DNA of 64,000 nt, taken from assembly GCA_018398585.1 (NCBI GenBank), contig JAGTTD010000001.1, forward strand, positions 7,876,501 through 7,940,500. The letters are read 5' to 3'. Position 1 is the stretch's first letter. Each line of letters begins with the position of its first letter. The position numbers and the translations under genes are program-made. The DNA is from Simmondsia chinensis (taxonomy: Eukaryota; Streptophyta; Magnoliopsida; Caryophyllales; Simmondsiaceae). The notes under the pieces are model-generated. The model made no database searches, was not told the DNA's origin, and was given only the letters and a program-made list of their open reading frames with translations. Of the stretch, positions 53,490-64,000 are shown piece by piece.

Positions 53490-56400
53490 GTTGTTCTATC
53501 GTACCCAGCCTTGACGGCTGGGGGCTTGCTAGTTAACGTTACTTAGTTCTTTTCCTTAGTTTTATTTGTTGTTCTATATTACCCAGCCTTGACGGCCGGG
53601 GGCTTGCTAGTTAACGTTACTTAGTTCTTTTCCTTAGTTTTACGTGTTGTTCTATCTTACCCAGCATTGATGGCTGGGGGCTTGCAAGTTAACGTTACTT
53701 AGTTCTTTTCCTTACTTTTATGTGTTGTTCTATCTTACCCAGCATTGACGGCTGGGGGCTTGCTAGTTAACGTTACTTAGTTCTTTTCCTTACTTTTATG
53801 TGTTGTTCTATCTTACCCAGCCTTTACGGCTGGGGGCTTGCTATTTAATGTTATTTAGTTCTTTTCCTTACTTTTATGTGTTGTTCTATCTTACCCAGCC
53901 TTGACGGCCGGGGGCATGCTAGTTAACCTTACTTAGTTCTTTTCCTTAGTTTTATGTGTTGTTCTATCTTACCCCGCCTTAATGGCTGGGGGCTTGGTTG
54001 TTAACGTTACTCGTTTCTTTTCCTTAGTTTTATGTGTTGTTTTATCTTACCCAGCCTTGACCGCATGGGGGGCTTGTTAGTTAACGTTATTTAGTTCTGT
54101 TCTTTAGTTTTATATGTTGTATTATCTTACCCAACCTTGAAGGCTGGGGGCTTGTTAGTTAACGTTACTTAGTTCTTTTCCTTAGTTTAATGTGTTGTTT
54201 TATCCTACCGCGCCTTGACGGCGGGGGGCTTGCTAGTTAACGTTACTTAGTGCTTTTCCTTAGTTTTATGTGTTGTTCAATCTTACCCAGCCTTGACGGC
54301 TGGGGGGCTTGCAAGTTACCGTTACTTAGTTCTTTTCCTTAGTTTTATGTGTTGTTCTATCTTACCCAACCTTGACGGCTGAGGGCTTGTTAGCTAACGT
54401 TACTTAGTTCTTTTCCTTAGTTTAATGTGTTGTTTTATCCTACCCAGTCTTGACGGCTGCGGGCTTGCTAGTCAACGTTACTTAGTGCTTTTCCATAGTT
54501 TTATGTGTTGTTCAATCTTACCCAGCCTTGACGGCTGGGGGGCTTGCTAGTTAACGTTACTTAGTTCTTTTCCTTAGTTTTATGTATTGTTCTATCTTAC
54601 CCCGCCTTGACGGCTGGGGGCTTGCTAGTTAACATTACTTCGTTCTTTTCCTTAGTTTTATGTGTTATTCTATCTTACCCAGCCTCGACGGCTGGGGGCT
54701 TGCTAGTCAACGTTACTTAATTCTTTTCCTTAGTTTTATGGGTTGTTCTATCTTACCCATCCTTGACGTTTGGGGGCTCGCTAGTTGACGTCACTTAGTT
54801 CTTTTCCTTTGTTTTATGTGTTGTTCTATCTTACCCAGCCTTGACGGCTGGGGGCTTGCTAGTTAACGTTACTTAGTTCTTTTCCTTAGTTTTATGTGTT
54901 GTTCAATCTTACCCCGCCTTAATGGCTAGGGGCTTGCTAGTTTACGTTACTCATTTCTTTTCCTTAGTTTTATGTGTTGTTTTATCTTACCCAGCCTTGA
55001 CCGCAGGGGGGCTTGTTAGTTAACGTTACTTAGTTCTTTTCCTTAGTTTTATGTGTTGTTCTATCTTACCCAGCCTTGACGGCCGGGGGCTTGCTAGTTA
55101 ACGTTACTTAGTTCTTTTCCTTAGTTTTATCTGTTGTTCTATCTTACCCAGCCTTCACGGCTGGGGGCTTGCTCGTTAACATTGCTTAGTTCTTTTCCTT
55201 ACTTTTATGTGTTGTTCTATCTTACTCAGCCTTGTCTGCTGGGGGCTTGCTACTTAACGTTACTTAGTTATTTTCCTTAGTTTTATATGTTGTTCTATCG
55301 TACCCAGCCTTGACGGCTGGGGGCTTGCTAGTTAACGTTACTTAGTTCTTTTCCTTAGTTTTATTTGTTGTTCTATATTACCCAGCCTTGACGGCCGGGG
55401 GCTTGCTAGTTAACGTTACTTAGTTCTTTTCCTTAGTTTTATTTGTTGTTCTATATTACCCAGCTTTGACGGCAGGGGGCTTGCTAGTTAACGTTACTTA
55501 GTTCTTTTCCTTAGTTTTACGTGTTGTTCTATCTTACCCAGCATTGATGGCTGGGGGCTTGCAAGTTAACGTTACTTAGTTCTTTTCCTTACTTTTATGT
55601 GTTGTTCTATCTTACCCAGCATTGACGGCTGGGGGCTTGCTAGTTAATGTTACTTAGTTCTTTTCCTTACTTTTATTTGTTGTTCTATCTTACCCAGCCT
55701 TTGCGGCTGGGGGCTTGCTAGTTAATGTTACTTAGTTCTTTTCCTTACTTTTATGTGTTGTTCTATCTTACCCAGCCTTGACGGCCGGGGGCATGCTAGT
55801 TAACCTTACTTAGTTCTTTTCCTTAGTTTTATGTGTTGTTCTATCTTACCCCGCCTTAACGGCTGGGGGCTTGGTAGTTAACGTTACTCGTTTCTTTTCC
55901 TTAGTTTTATGTGTTGTTTTATCTTACCCAGCCTTGACCGCATGGGGGGCTTGTTAGTTAACGTTATTTAGTTCTGTTCTTTAGTTTTATATGTTGTATT
56001 GTCTTACCCAACCTTGAAGGATGGGGGCTTGTTAGTTAACGTTACTTAGTTCTTTTCCTTAGTTTAATGTGTTGTTTTATCCTACCCAACCTTTACGGCT
56101 GGGGCTTGCTAGTTAAAAACTTAGTGCTTTTCCTTAGTTTTATGTGTTGTTCAATCTTACCCAGCCTTGACGGCTGGGGGGGCCTGCAAGTTACCGTTAC
56201 TTAGTTCTTTTCCTTAGTTTTATGTGTTGTTCTATCTTACCCAACCTTGACGGCCGAGGGCCTGTTAGCTAACGTCACTTAGTTCTTTTCCTTAGTTTAA
56301 TGTGTTGTTTTATCCTGCCCAGCCTTGACGGCGGGGGGCTTGCTAGTTGACGTTACTTAGTGCTTTTCCATAGTTTTATGTGTTGTTCAATCTTACCCAG

Positions 56401-58880
56401 CCTTGACGGCTGGGGGGCTTGCTAGTTAACGTTACTTAGTTCTTTTCCTTAGTTTTATGTGTTGTTCTATCTTACCCGTCCTTGACGGTTGGGGGCTTGC
56501 TAGTTAACATTACTTAGTTCTTTTCCTTAGTTTTATGTGTTATTCTATCTTACCCAGCCTCGACGGCTGGGGGCTTGCTCGTCAACGTTGCTTAATTCTT
56601 TTCCTTAGTTTTATGTGTTGTTCTATCTTACCCAGCCTTGATGACTGGGGGCTCGCTAGTTGACGTCACTTAGTTCTTTTCCTTTGTTTTATGTGTTGTT
56701 CTATCTTACCCAGCCTTGACGGCTGGGGGCTTGCTAGTTTACGTTACTTAGTTCTTTTCCTTAGTTTTATGTGTTGTTCAATCTTACCCCGCCTTAATGG
56801 CTAGGGGCTTGCTAGTTAACGTTACTCATTTCTTTTCCTTAGTTTTATGTGTTGTTTTATCTTACCCAGCCTTGACCGCGGGGGGGCTTGTTAGTTAACG
56901 TTACTTAGTTCTTTTCCTTAGTTTTATGTGTTGTTCTATCTTACCCAGCATTGACGGCTGGGGGCTTGCTCGTTAACATTACTTAGATCTTTTCCTTACT
57001 TTTATGTGTTGTTCTATCTTACTCAGCCTTGTCTGCTGGGGGCTTGCTACTTAACGTTACTTAGTTCTTTTCCCTAGTTTTATACGTTGTTCTATCGTAC
57101 CCAGCCTTGACGGCTGGGGGCTCGCTAGTTAACGTTACTTAGTTCTTTTCCTTAGTTTTATTTGTTGTTCTATATTACCCAGCCTTGACGGCCGGGGGCT
57201 TGCTAGTTAACGTTACTTAGTTCTTTTCCTTAGTTTTACGTGTTGTTCTATTTTACCCTGCATTGACGGCTGGGGGCTTGCAAGTTAACGTTACTTAGTT
57301 CTTTTCCTTACTTTTATGTGTTGTTCTATCTTACCCAGCCTTGACGGCTGGTGGCTTGCAAGTTAACGTTACTTAGTTCTTCTCCTTAGTTTTATGTGCT
57401 GTTCTATCTTACCCCGCCTGAACGGCTGGGGGCTTGCTAGTTAACGTTACTCATTTATTTTCCTTAGTTTTATGTGTTGTTTTATCTTACCCAGCCTTGA
57501 CCGCAGGGGGGCTTGTTAGTTAACGTTGCTTAGTTCTGTTCTTTAGTTTTATATGTTGTTTTATCTTTCCCAGGCTTGACGGCTGGGGGCTTGCTAGTTA
57601 ACGTTACTTAGTTCTTTTCCTTAGTTTAACGCGTTGTTTTATCTTACCCAGCCTTGATGGCTGGGGGCTTGCTTGTTAAATTTACTTAGTTCTTTTCCTT
57701 AGTTTTAGTTGTTGTTCTATATTACCCAGCCTTGACGGCCGGGGGCTTGCTAGTTAACGTTACTTAGTTCTTTTCCTAAGTTTTATGTGTTGTTCTATCT
57801 TACCCAGCCTTGACGGCTGGGAGCTAGCTAGTTAACGTTAATTAGTTCTTTTTCTTAGTCTCCTGTGTTGTTCTATCTTACCCAGCCTTGACGGCTGGGG
57901 GCTTGCTAGTTAACGTTAATTAGTTCTTTTCCTTACTTTTATGTGTTGTTCTATCTTACCCAACCTTGACGGCTAGGGGCTTGCTAGTTAACGTTACTTA
58001 GTTCTTTTCCTTACTTTTATGTGTTGTTCTATCTTACCCAGCCTTGACGGCTGGGGGCTTGCTAGTTAATGTTACTTAGTTATTTTCCTTAGTTTATGTG
58101 TTGTTCTATCTTACCCCGCCTTAACGGCTGGGGGCTTGCTAGTTAACGTTACTTAGTTCTTTTCCTTAGTTTTATGCGTTGTTCTATCTTACCCAGCTTT
58201 GACGGCTGGGGGCTTGCTAGTTAACGTTACTTAGTTCTTTTCCTTAGTTTTATGTGTTGTTTTATCTTTCCCAGCCTTGACGGCTGGGGGCTTGTCAGTT
58301 GACGTTACTTAGTTCTTTTCCTTAGTTTAATGTGTTGTTTTAACTTACCCTGCCTTGACGGCTGGGGGCTTGCAAGTTAACGTTACTTAGTTCTTTTCCT
58401 TCGTTTAATTTGTTGTTTTATCTTAACCAGCCATGATGGCTGGGGGCTTGCTTGTTAACGTCACTTAGTTCTTTTCCTTTGTTTTATTTGTTGTTCTATA
58501 TTACCCAGCCTTGACGGCCGGGGGCTTGCTAGTTAACGTTACTTAGTTCTTTTCCTTAGTTTTATGTGTTGTTCTATCTTACCCCGCCTTAACGGCTGGG
58601 GGCTTGCTAGTTAACGTTACTCATTTCTTTTCCATAGTTTTATGTGTTGTTTTATCTTACCCAGCCTTGACCGCAGGGGGGCTTGTTAGTTAACGTTACT
58701 TAGTTCTGTTCTTTAGTTTTATATGTTGTTTTATCTTACCCAGCCTTGACGACTGGGGGCTTGTTAGTTAACATTACTCAGTTCTTTTCCGCAGTTTAGT
58801 GTGTAGTTTTATCTTATCCAGCCTTGACGGCTGGGGGCTTGCTAGTTAACGTTACTTAGTTCTTTTCCTTAGTTTTATGT
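53490..58880. repeat. Higher-order repeat 3: about 1.80-1.88-kb unit (23-24 monomers)
   Basis: TTGTTCTATCGTACCC marks recur near 53491, 55291 and 57087, and CCGCATGGGGGGCTTG at 54061 and 55938. Spacing differs by about one monomer between marks, so units differ by a monomer gain or loss. The third copy runs into sequence related to repeat 2. Confidence 0.75.
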
Positions 58881-59110
58881 GTTGTTCTATCTTACCCAGC
58901 CTTGACGGCTGGGGGCTTGCTAGTTAACATTACTTAGTTCTTTTCCTTAGTTTTATGTGTTATTCTATCTTACCCAGCCTCGACGGCTGGGGGCCTGCTA
59001 GTCAACGTTACTTAATTCTTTTCCTTAGTTTTATGTGTTGTTCTATCTTACCCAGCCTTGACGACTAGGGGCTCGCTAGTTGACGTTACTTAGTTCTTTT
59101 CCTTAGTTTT

Positions 59111-59210
59111 NNNNNNNNNNNNNNNNNNNNNNNNNNNNNNNNNNNNNNNNNNNNNNNNNNNNNNNNNNNNNNNNNNNNNNNNNNNNNNNNNNNNNNNNNN
59201 NNNNNNNNNN
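59111..59210. other. Assembly gap (100 N)
   Basis: Exactly 100 N inside the satellite, with satellite monomers on both sides. A fixed 100-N size usually marks a gap of unknown length. Confidence 0.98.
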
Positions 59211-62200
59211 TTACTTGGTTCTTTTCCTTAGTTTTACGTGTTGTTCTATCTGACCCAGCCTTGATGGCTGGGGGCTTGTTAGTTAATGTTACTTAGTTCT
59301 TTTCCTTAGTTTCATGTATTGTTTTATCTTACCCAGCCTTGACGGCTGGGGGGCTTGCTAGTTAACGTTACTTACTTCTTTTCCTTACTTTTATGTTTTG
59401 TTCTATCTCACCCAGCCTTGACCGCTGGGGGACTTGCTAGTTAACGTTACTTAGTTCTTTTCCTTAGTTTTATGTGTTGTTCTATATTACCTAGCCTTGA
59501 TGGCTGGGGGCTTGCTTGTAAACGTTACTTAGTTCTATTCCTTAGTTTTATGTGTTGTTCTATCTTACCCAAACTTGACGGCTGGGGGCTTGCTAGTTAA
59601 CATTACTTGGTTCTTTTCCTTAGTTTTATGTGTCGTTCTATCTCACCCAGCCTTGACGGCTGGGGGCTTGCTAGTTGAAGTTACTGAGTTCTATTCCTTA
59701 GTGTTATGTGTTGTTTTAACTTGCCCAGTCTTGACGGCTAGGGGCTTGCTAGTTAACGTTACTTAATTTTTTTCCTTAGTTTTGTGTGTTATTTTAACTT
59801 ACCCAGCCTTGACGGCTGGGGGCCGGCTAGTTAACGTTACTTAGTTCTTTTCCTTAGGTTTTATATATTGTTTTATCTTACCCAGACTTGACGGCTGGGG
59901 GCTTGCTAGTTAAAGTTACTTGGTTCTTTTCCTTAGTTTTATGTGTCGTTCTATCTCACCCAGCCTTGACGGCTGGGGGCTTGCTAGTTAACGTTACTTA
60001 GTTCTATTCCTTAGTTTTATGTGTTGTTCTGTCTTACCCAGCCCTGACGGCTGGGGGCTTGTTAGTTAGCATTACATAGTTCTTTTTCTTAGTTTTATGT
60101 GTTGTTCTATCTTACCCAGCCTTGGCGGCTGGGGGCTTGCTAGTTAACGTTACATAGTTCTTTTCCTTAGTTTTATGGTTTGTTCTATCTTACCCAGCCT
60201 TGACGGTTGGGGGGCTTGATAGTTAACGTTACTTAGTTCTTTTCCATAGTTTTATGTGTTGTTCTATCTTACCATGCCTTGACGGCAGGGGGCTTGTTAG
60301 TTAGCATTACATAGTTCTTTTCCATAGTTTTATGTGTTGTTCTATCTTACCCAGCCTTGACGGCAGGGGGCTTGTTAGTTAGCATTACATAGTTCTTTTC
60401 CTTAGTTTTATGTGTTGTTCCATCTTACCTAGCCTTGACGGCTGGGGGCCTTGCTAGTTAACGTTACATAGTTCTTTTCCTTAGTTTTATAGTTTGTTCT
60501 ATCCTACCCAGCCTTGACAGCTGGGGGGCTTGCTAGTTTACGTTACTTTGTTCTTTTCCTTAGTTTTATGTGTTGTTCTATCTTACCCAGCCTTGACCGC
60601 TGGGGGGCTTTCTAGTTAACGTTACTTAGTTCTTTTCTTTGGCTTTATGTGTCGTTCTATCTTACCCAGCCTTGACGGCTGGGGGACTGGCTAGTTAATG
60701 TTACTTAGTTCTTTTCCTTAGTTTTTATGTGTTGCTTTATCTTACCCAGCCTTAACGGCTAGGGGGCTTGTTCGTTAACGTTACTTAATTCTTTTCCTTA
60801 GTTTTATGTGTTGTTTTATCTTACCCATCCTTGGCGGTAGGGGGCTTGTTCGTTAACGTTACTTAGTTCTTTTCCTTAGTTTAATGTGTTGTTTTATCTT
60901 ACCCAGCCTTGACGGCCGGGGGCTTGCTAGTTTACGTTACTTAGTTCTTTTCCTTAGATTTATGTGTTGTTCTATCTTACCCAGCCTTGACGGCTGGGGG
61001 CCTTGCTAGTTAACGTTACTTACTTCTTTTCCTTACTTTTATGTTTTGTTCTATCTCACCCAGCCTTGACCGCTGGGGGGCTTGCAAGTTAACGTTACTT
61101 AATTCTTTTCCTTAGTTTTATGTGTAGTTTTATCTACCCCAGCCTTGACGGCTGGGGGCTTACTAGTTAACGTCACTTAGTTCTTTTCCTTAGTTTTATG
61201 TGTTGTTCTATCTTACCCGGCCTTGACGGCTTGGGCCTTGCTAGTTAACGTTACTTAGTTCTTTTCCTTAGTTTTTTGTGTGGTTCTGTCTTACCTAGCC
61301 TTGACTGCTGGATGATTGCTATTTAACGTTACTTGCTTCTTTTCCTTAGTTTTATTTGTTGCTCTATCTTACCCAGCCTTGACGGCTGGGGGCTTACTAC
61401 TTAACGTCATTTAGTTCTTTTCCTTAAGTTTATGTGTTGTTCTATCTTACCCGGCCTTGACGGCTTGGGGCTTGCTAGTTAACGTTACTTAGTTCTTTTC
61501 CTTAGTTTTATGTGTTGTTCTATCTTACCCAGCCTTGACGGCTGGGGGCTTGCTAGTTAACGTTACTTAGTTCTTTTCCTTAGTTTTTTGTGTTGTTCTG
61601 TCTTACCCAGCCTTGACAGCTGGGAGATTGCTATTTAACGTTACTTGCTTCTTTTCCTTAGTTTTATTTGTTGTTCTGTCTTACCCAGCCTTGACGGCTG
61701 GCGGCTTACTACATAACGTTACTTAGTTCTTTTCCTTAGTTTTATGTGTTGCTCTATCTTACCCGGCCTTGACGGCTTGGGGCTTGCTAGTTAACGTTAC
61801 TTAGTTCTTTTCCTTAGTTTTATGTGTTGTTCTATCTTACCCAGCCTTGACGGCTGGGGCCTTGCTAGTTAATGTTACTTAGTTCTTTTCCTTAGTTTTA
61901 TGTGTTGTTCTGTCTTACCCAGCCTTGACGGCTGGGGGCTTGTTAGTTAACGTCACTTAGTTCTTTTCCTTAGTTTTATGTGTTGTTTTATCTTACCCAG
62001 CCTTGACGGCTGGGGGCTTTCTAGTTAACGTTACTTAGTTCTTTTCCTAAGTTTTATGTGATATTTAATCTTACCCAGCCTTGACGGCTGGGGGCTTGCT
62101 AGTTAACGTTACTTAGTTCTTTTCCTTGGTTTTACGTGTTGTTGTATCTGGCCCAGTCTTGAAGGCTGGGGGCTTGTTAGTTAACGTTACTTAGTACTTT

Positions 62201-64000
62201 TCCTTAGTTTCATGTATTGTTTTATCTTACCCAGCCTTGACGGCTGGGGGCCTTGCTAGTTAACGTTACTTACTTCTTTTCCTTACTTTTATGTTTTGTT
62301 CTATCTCACCCAGCCTTGACCGCGGGGGGGGCTTGCTAGTTAATGTTACTTAGTTCTTTTCCTTAGTTTTATGTGTTGTTTTATCGACCCCAGCCTTGAC
62401 AGTTGGGGGCTTGTTAGTTAAAGTCACTTAGTTCTTTTCCTTAGTTTAATGTGTTGTTTTATCTTACCCAGCCTTGACGGCTGGGGGCTTGTTTGTTAAC
62501 GTCACTTAGTTCTATTCCTCAGTTTTATGTGTTGGTTTATGTTACCCAGCCTTGACGGCTGGGGGCTTGTTAGTTAACGTTACTTAGTTCTTTTCCTTAG
62601 TTTTATGTGCTGTTTTATATTATTCAGCCTTGAAGGCTGGGGACATTACTTAGTTCTGTTCCTAAGTTTTATGTGATGTTTTATCTTACCCAGCCTTGAC
62701 GGCTGGGGGCTTGTTTGTTAACGTTACTTAGTTCTTTTCCTCAGTTTTAAGTGTTGTTCTATCTTACCCAGCCTTGACTGCTGGGGGATTGCTATTTATC
62801 GTTACTTACTTCTTTTCCTTAGTTTTATGTGTTGTTTTAACTTACCCAATCTTGATGGTTGGGGGCTTGCTAGTTAACGTTACATAGTTTTTTTCCTTAG
62901 TTTTATGTGTTGTTTTAACTAACCCAGCCTTGACGGCTGGGGGCTCGCTAGTTAACGTTACTTAGTTCTTTTTCTTAGTTTTTATGTGTTGTTTTATCTT
63001 ACCCAGACTTGACGGCTGGGGGCTTGCCAGTTAACGTTACTTCGTTCTTTTCCTTAGATTTATGTGTTGTTTTATCTTACCCAACCTTGACGGCTGGGGG
63101 CTTGCCAGTTAACGTTACTTAGTTCTTTTCCATAGTTTTATGTGTTGTTCTATCTTACCCAGCCTTGACGGCAGGGGGCTTGTTAGTTGGCATTACATAG
63201 TTCTTTTCCTTAGTTTTATGTGTTGTTCTATCTTACCCAGCCTTGACGGCTGGGGGCCTTGCTAGTTAACGTTACATAGTTCTTTTCCTTAGTTTTATGG
63301 TTTGTTCTATCCTACCCAGCCTTTACAGCTGGGGGGCTTGCTAGTTAACGTTACTTTGTTCTTTTCCTTAGTTTTATGTGTTGTCCTATCTTACCCAGCC
63401 CTGACCGGTGGGGGGCTTGCCAGTTAACGTTACTTAGTTCTTTTCTTTAGCTTTATGTGTTGTTCTATCTTACCCGGCCTTGACGGCTGGGGGGCTGGCT
63501 AGTTAACGTTACTTAGTTCTTTTCCTTAGTTTTTATGTGCTGCTTTATCTTACCCAGCCTTGACGGCTAGGGGGCTTGTTCGTTAACGTTCCTCAGTTCT
63601 TTTCCTTAGTTTTATGTGTTGTTTTATCTTACCCATCCCTGGCGGCAGGGGGCTTGTTCGTTAACGTTACTTAGTTCTTTTCCTTAGTTTAATGTGTTGT
63701 TTTATCTTACCCAGCCTTAACGGCTGGGGGCTTGCTAGTTAACGTTAATTAGTTCTTTTCCTTAGATTTATGTGTTGTTCTATCTTACCCAGCCTTGACG
63801 GCTGGGGCCTTTCTGGTTAACGTTACTTAGTTCTTTTCCTTAGTTTTTTGTGTTGTTTGTCTTACCCAACCTTGACTGCTGGGGGATTGCTATTTAACGT
63901 TACTTGTTTCTTTTCCTTAGTTTTATTTGTTGTTCTATCTTACCCAGCCTTCACGGCTGGGGGCTTACTAGTTAACGCCACTTAGTTCTTTTCCTTAGTT

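Larger units (their letters stand above)
36969..64000. repeat. 78-bp satellite array, about 345 copies, open at the right
   Basis: The commonest unit is, in order, CCCAGCCTTGACGGCTGGGG, GCTTGCTAGTTAACGTTACT, TAGTTCTTTTCCTTAGTTTT, ATGTGTTGTTCTATCTTA, 78 bp in total. CCCAGCC and GGCTGGG form a 7-bp stem with loop TTGAC. GTTAAC and AACGTT palindromes follow. Unit length is kept over 27 kb with point variants and rare indels. It has several higher-order periods. No gene lies in it; the only frame longer than 60 codons (59575-59766) is a monomer translation. It continues beyond 64000. Confidence 0.98.

Noticed and set aside
59575..59766. 63-codon frame in the satellite
   Set aside because: It only translates 78-bp monomers; the peptide repeats with the unit and the frame exists because 78 is a multiple of 3.
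36969..64000. CRISPR array
   Set aside because: The whole 78-bp unit repeats without unique spacers, in a plant-type context.

Overview
This window looks like repeat-packed nuclear heterochromatin from a flowering plant. I infer this from plant-type Ty1/copia and Ty3/gypsy LTR retrotransposons, a Tat-like gypsy element with an antisense gene, an Au-like SINE tail and a long 78-bp satellite. I find no intact host protein gene, tRNA or working rRNA gene. Every convincing reading frame belongs to a broken mobile element. The species cannot be named from the sequence.

Left third (1-19.2 kb): a complete but dead copia element (1303-6358) has two 473-bp LTRs, a 5-bp target duplication (CCATC), a primer site and a DD35E integrase. 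To its right lies an old gypsy relic A whose reverse transcriptase, RNase H and integrase can be followed from 6.54 to about 17.96 kb. Relic A is interrupted twice: by an opposite-strand gypsy relic B (LTR, primer site and gag, about 6786-8413) and by a 7.5-kb element C (9538-16993). C has about 0.9-kb direct terminal repeats, no recognisable coding capacity and a 40-bp tandem repeat inside. A possible LINE remnant ends near 19.13 kb.

Middle (19.1-27.5 kb): AT-rich DNA carries a 1.14-kb terminal-inverted-repeat element with a second palindromic element nested in it. It also holds a 271-bp SINE (23045-23315, minus strand) whose head is a complete 5S-rRNA-like sequence and which is flanked by a perfect 14-bp target duplication, and a 1.66-kb non-coding LTR element (23627-25286).

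Tat-like element (about 27.5-36.97 kb): the order is 5' LTR with a 58-bp minisatellite, TGGCGCC primer site, gag, protease, reverse transcriptase, RNase H, integrase, then a minus-strand antisense gene with three apparent introns (33519-36404). Gag-pol stays in one frame for 3.3 kb with TAG and TGA stops only, a pattern consistent with decay by deamination of methylated cytosine. The 3' LTR is not seen.

Right 27 kb (36969-64000, continuing past the window): a tandem array of a 78-bp monomer, about 345 copies, with a 7-bp-stem hairpin in each unit and several higher-order repeats (about 1.41, 0.47, 1.25 and 1.8 kb). One 100-N assembly gap lies at 59111-59210. The array begins where the polypurine tract and 3' LTR of the Tat-like element should lie, and the monomer looks like that junction. 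This suggests the satellite grew out of the retrotransposon's 3' end.
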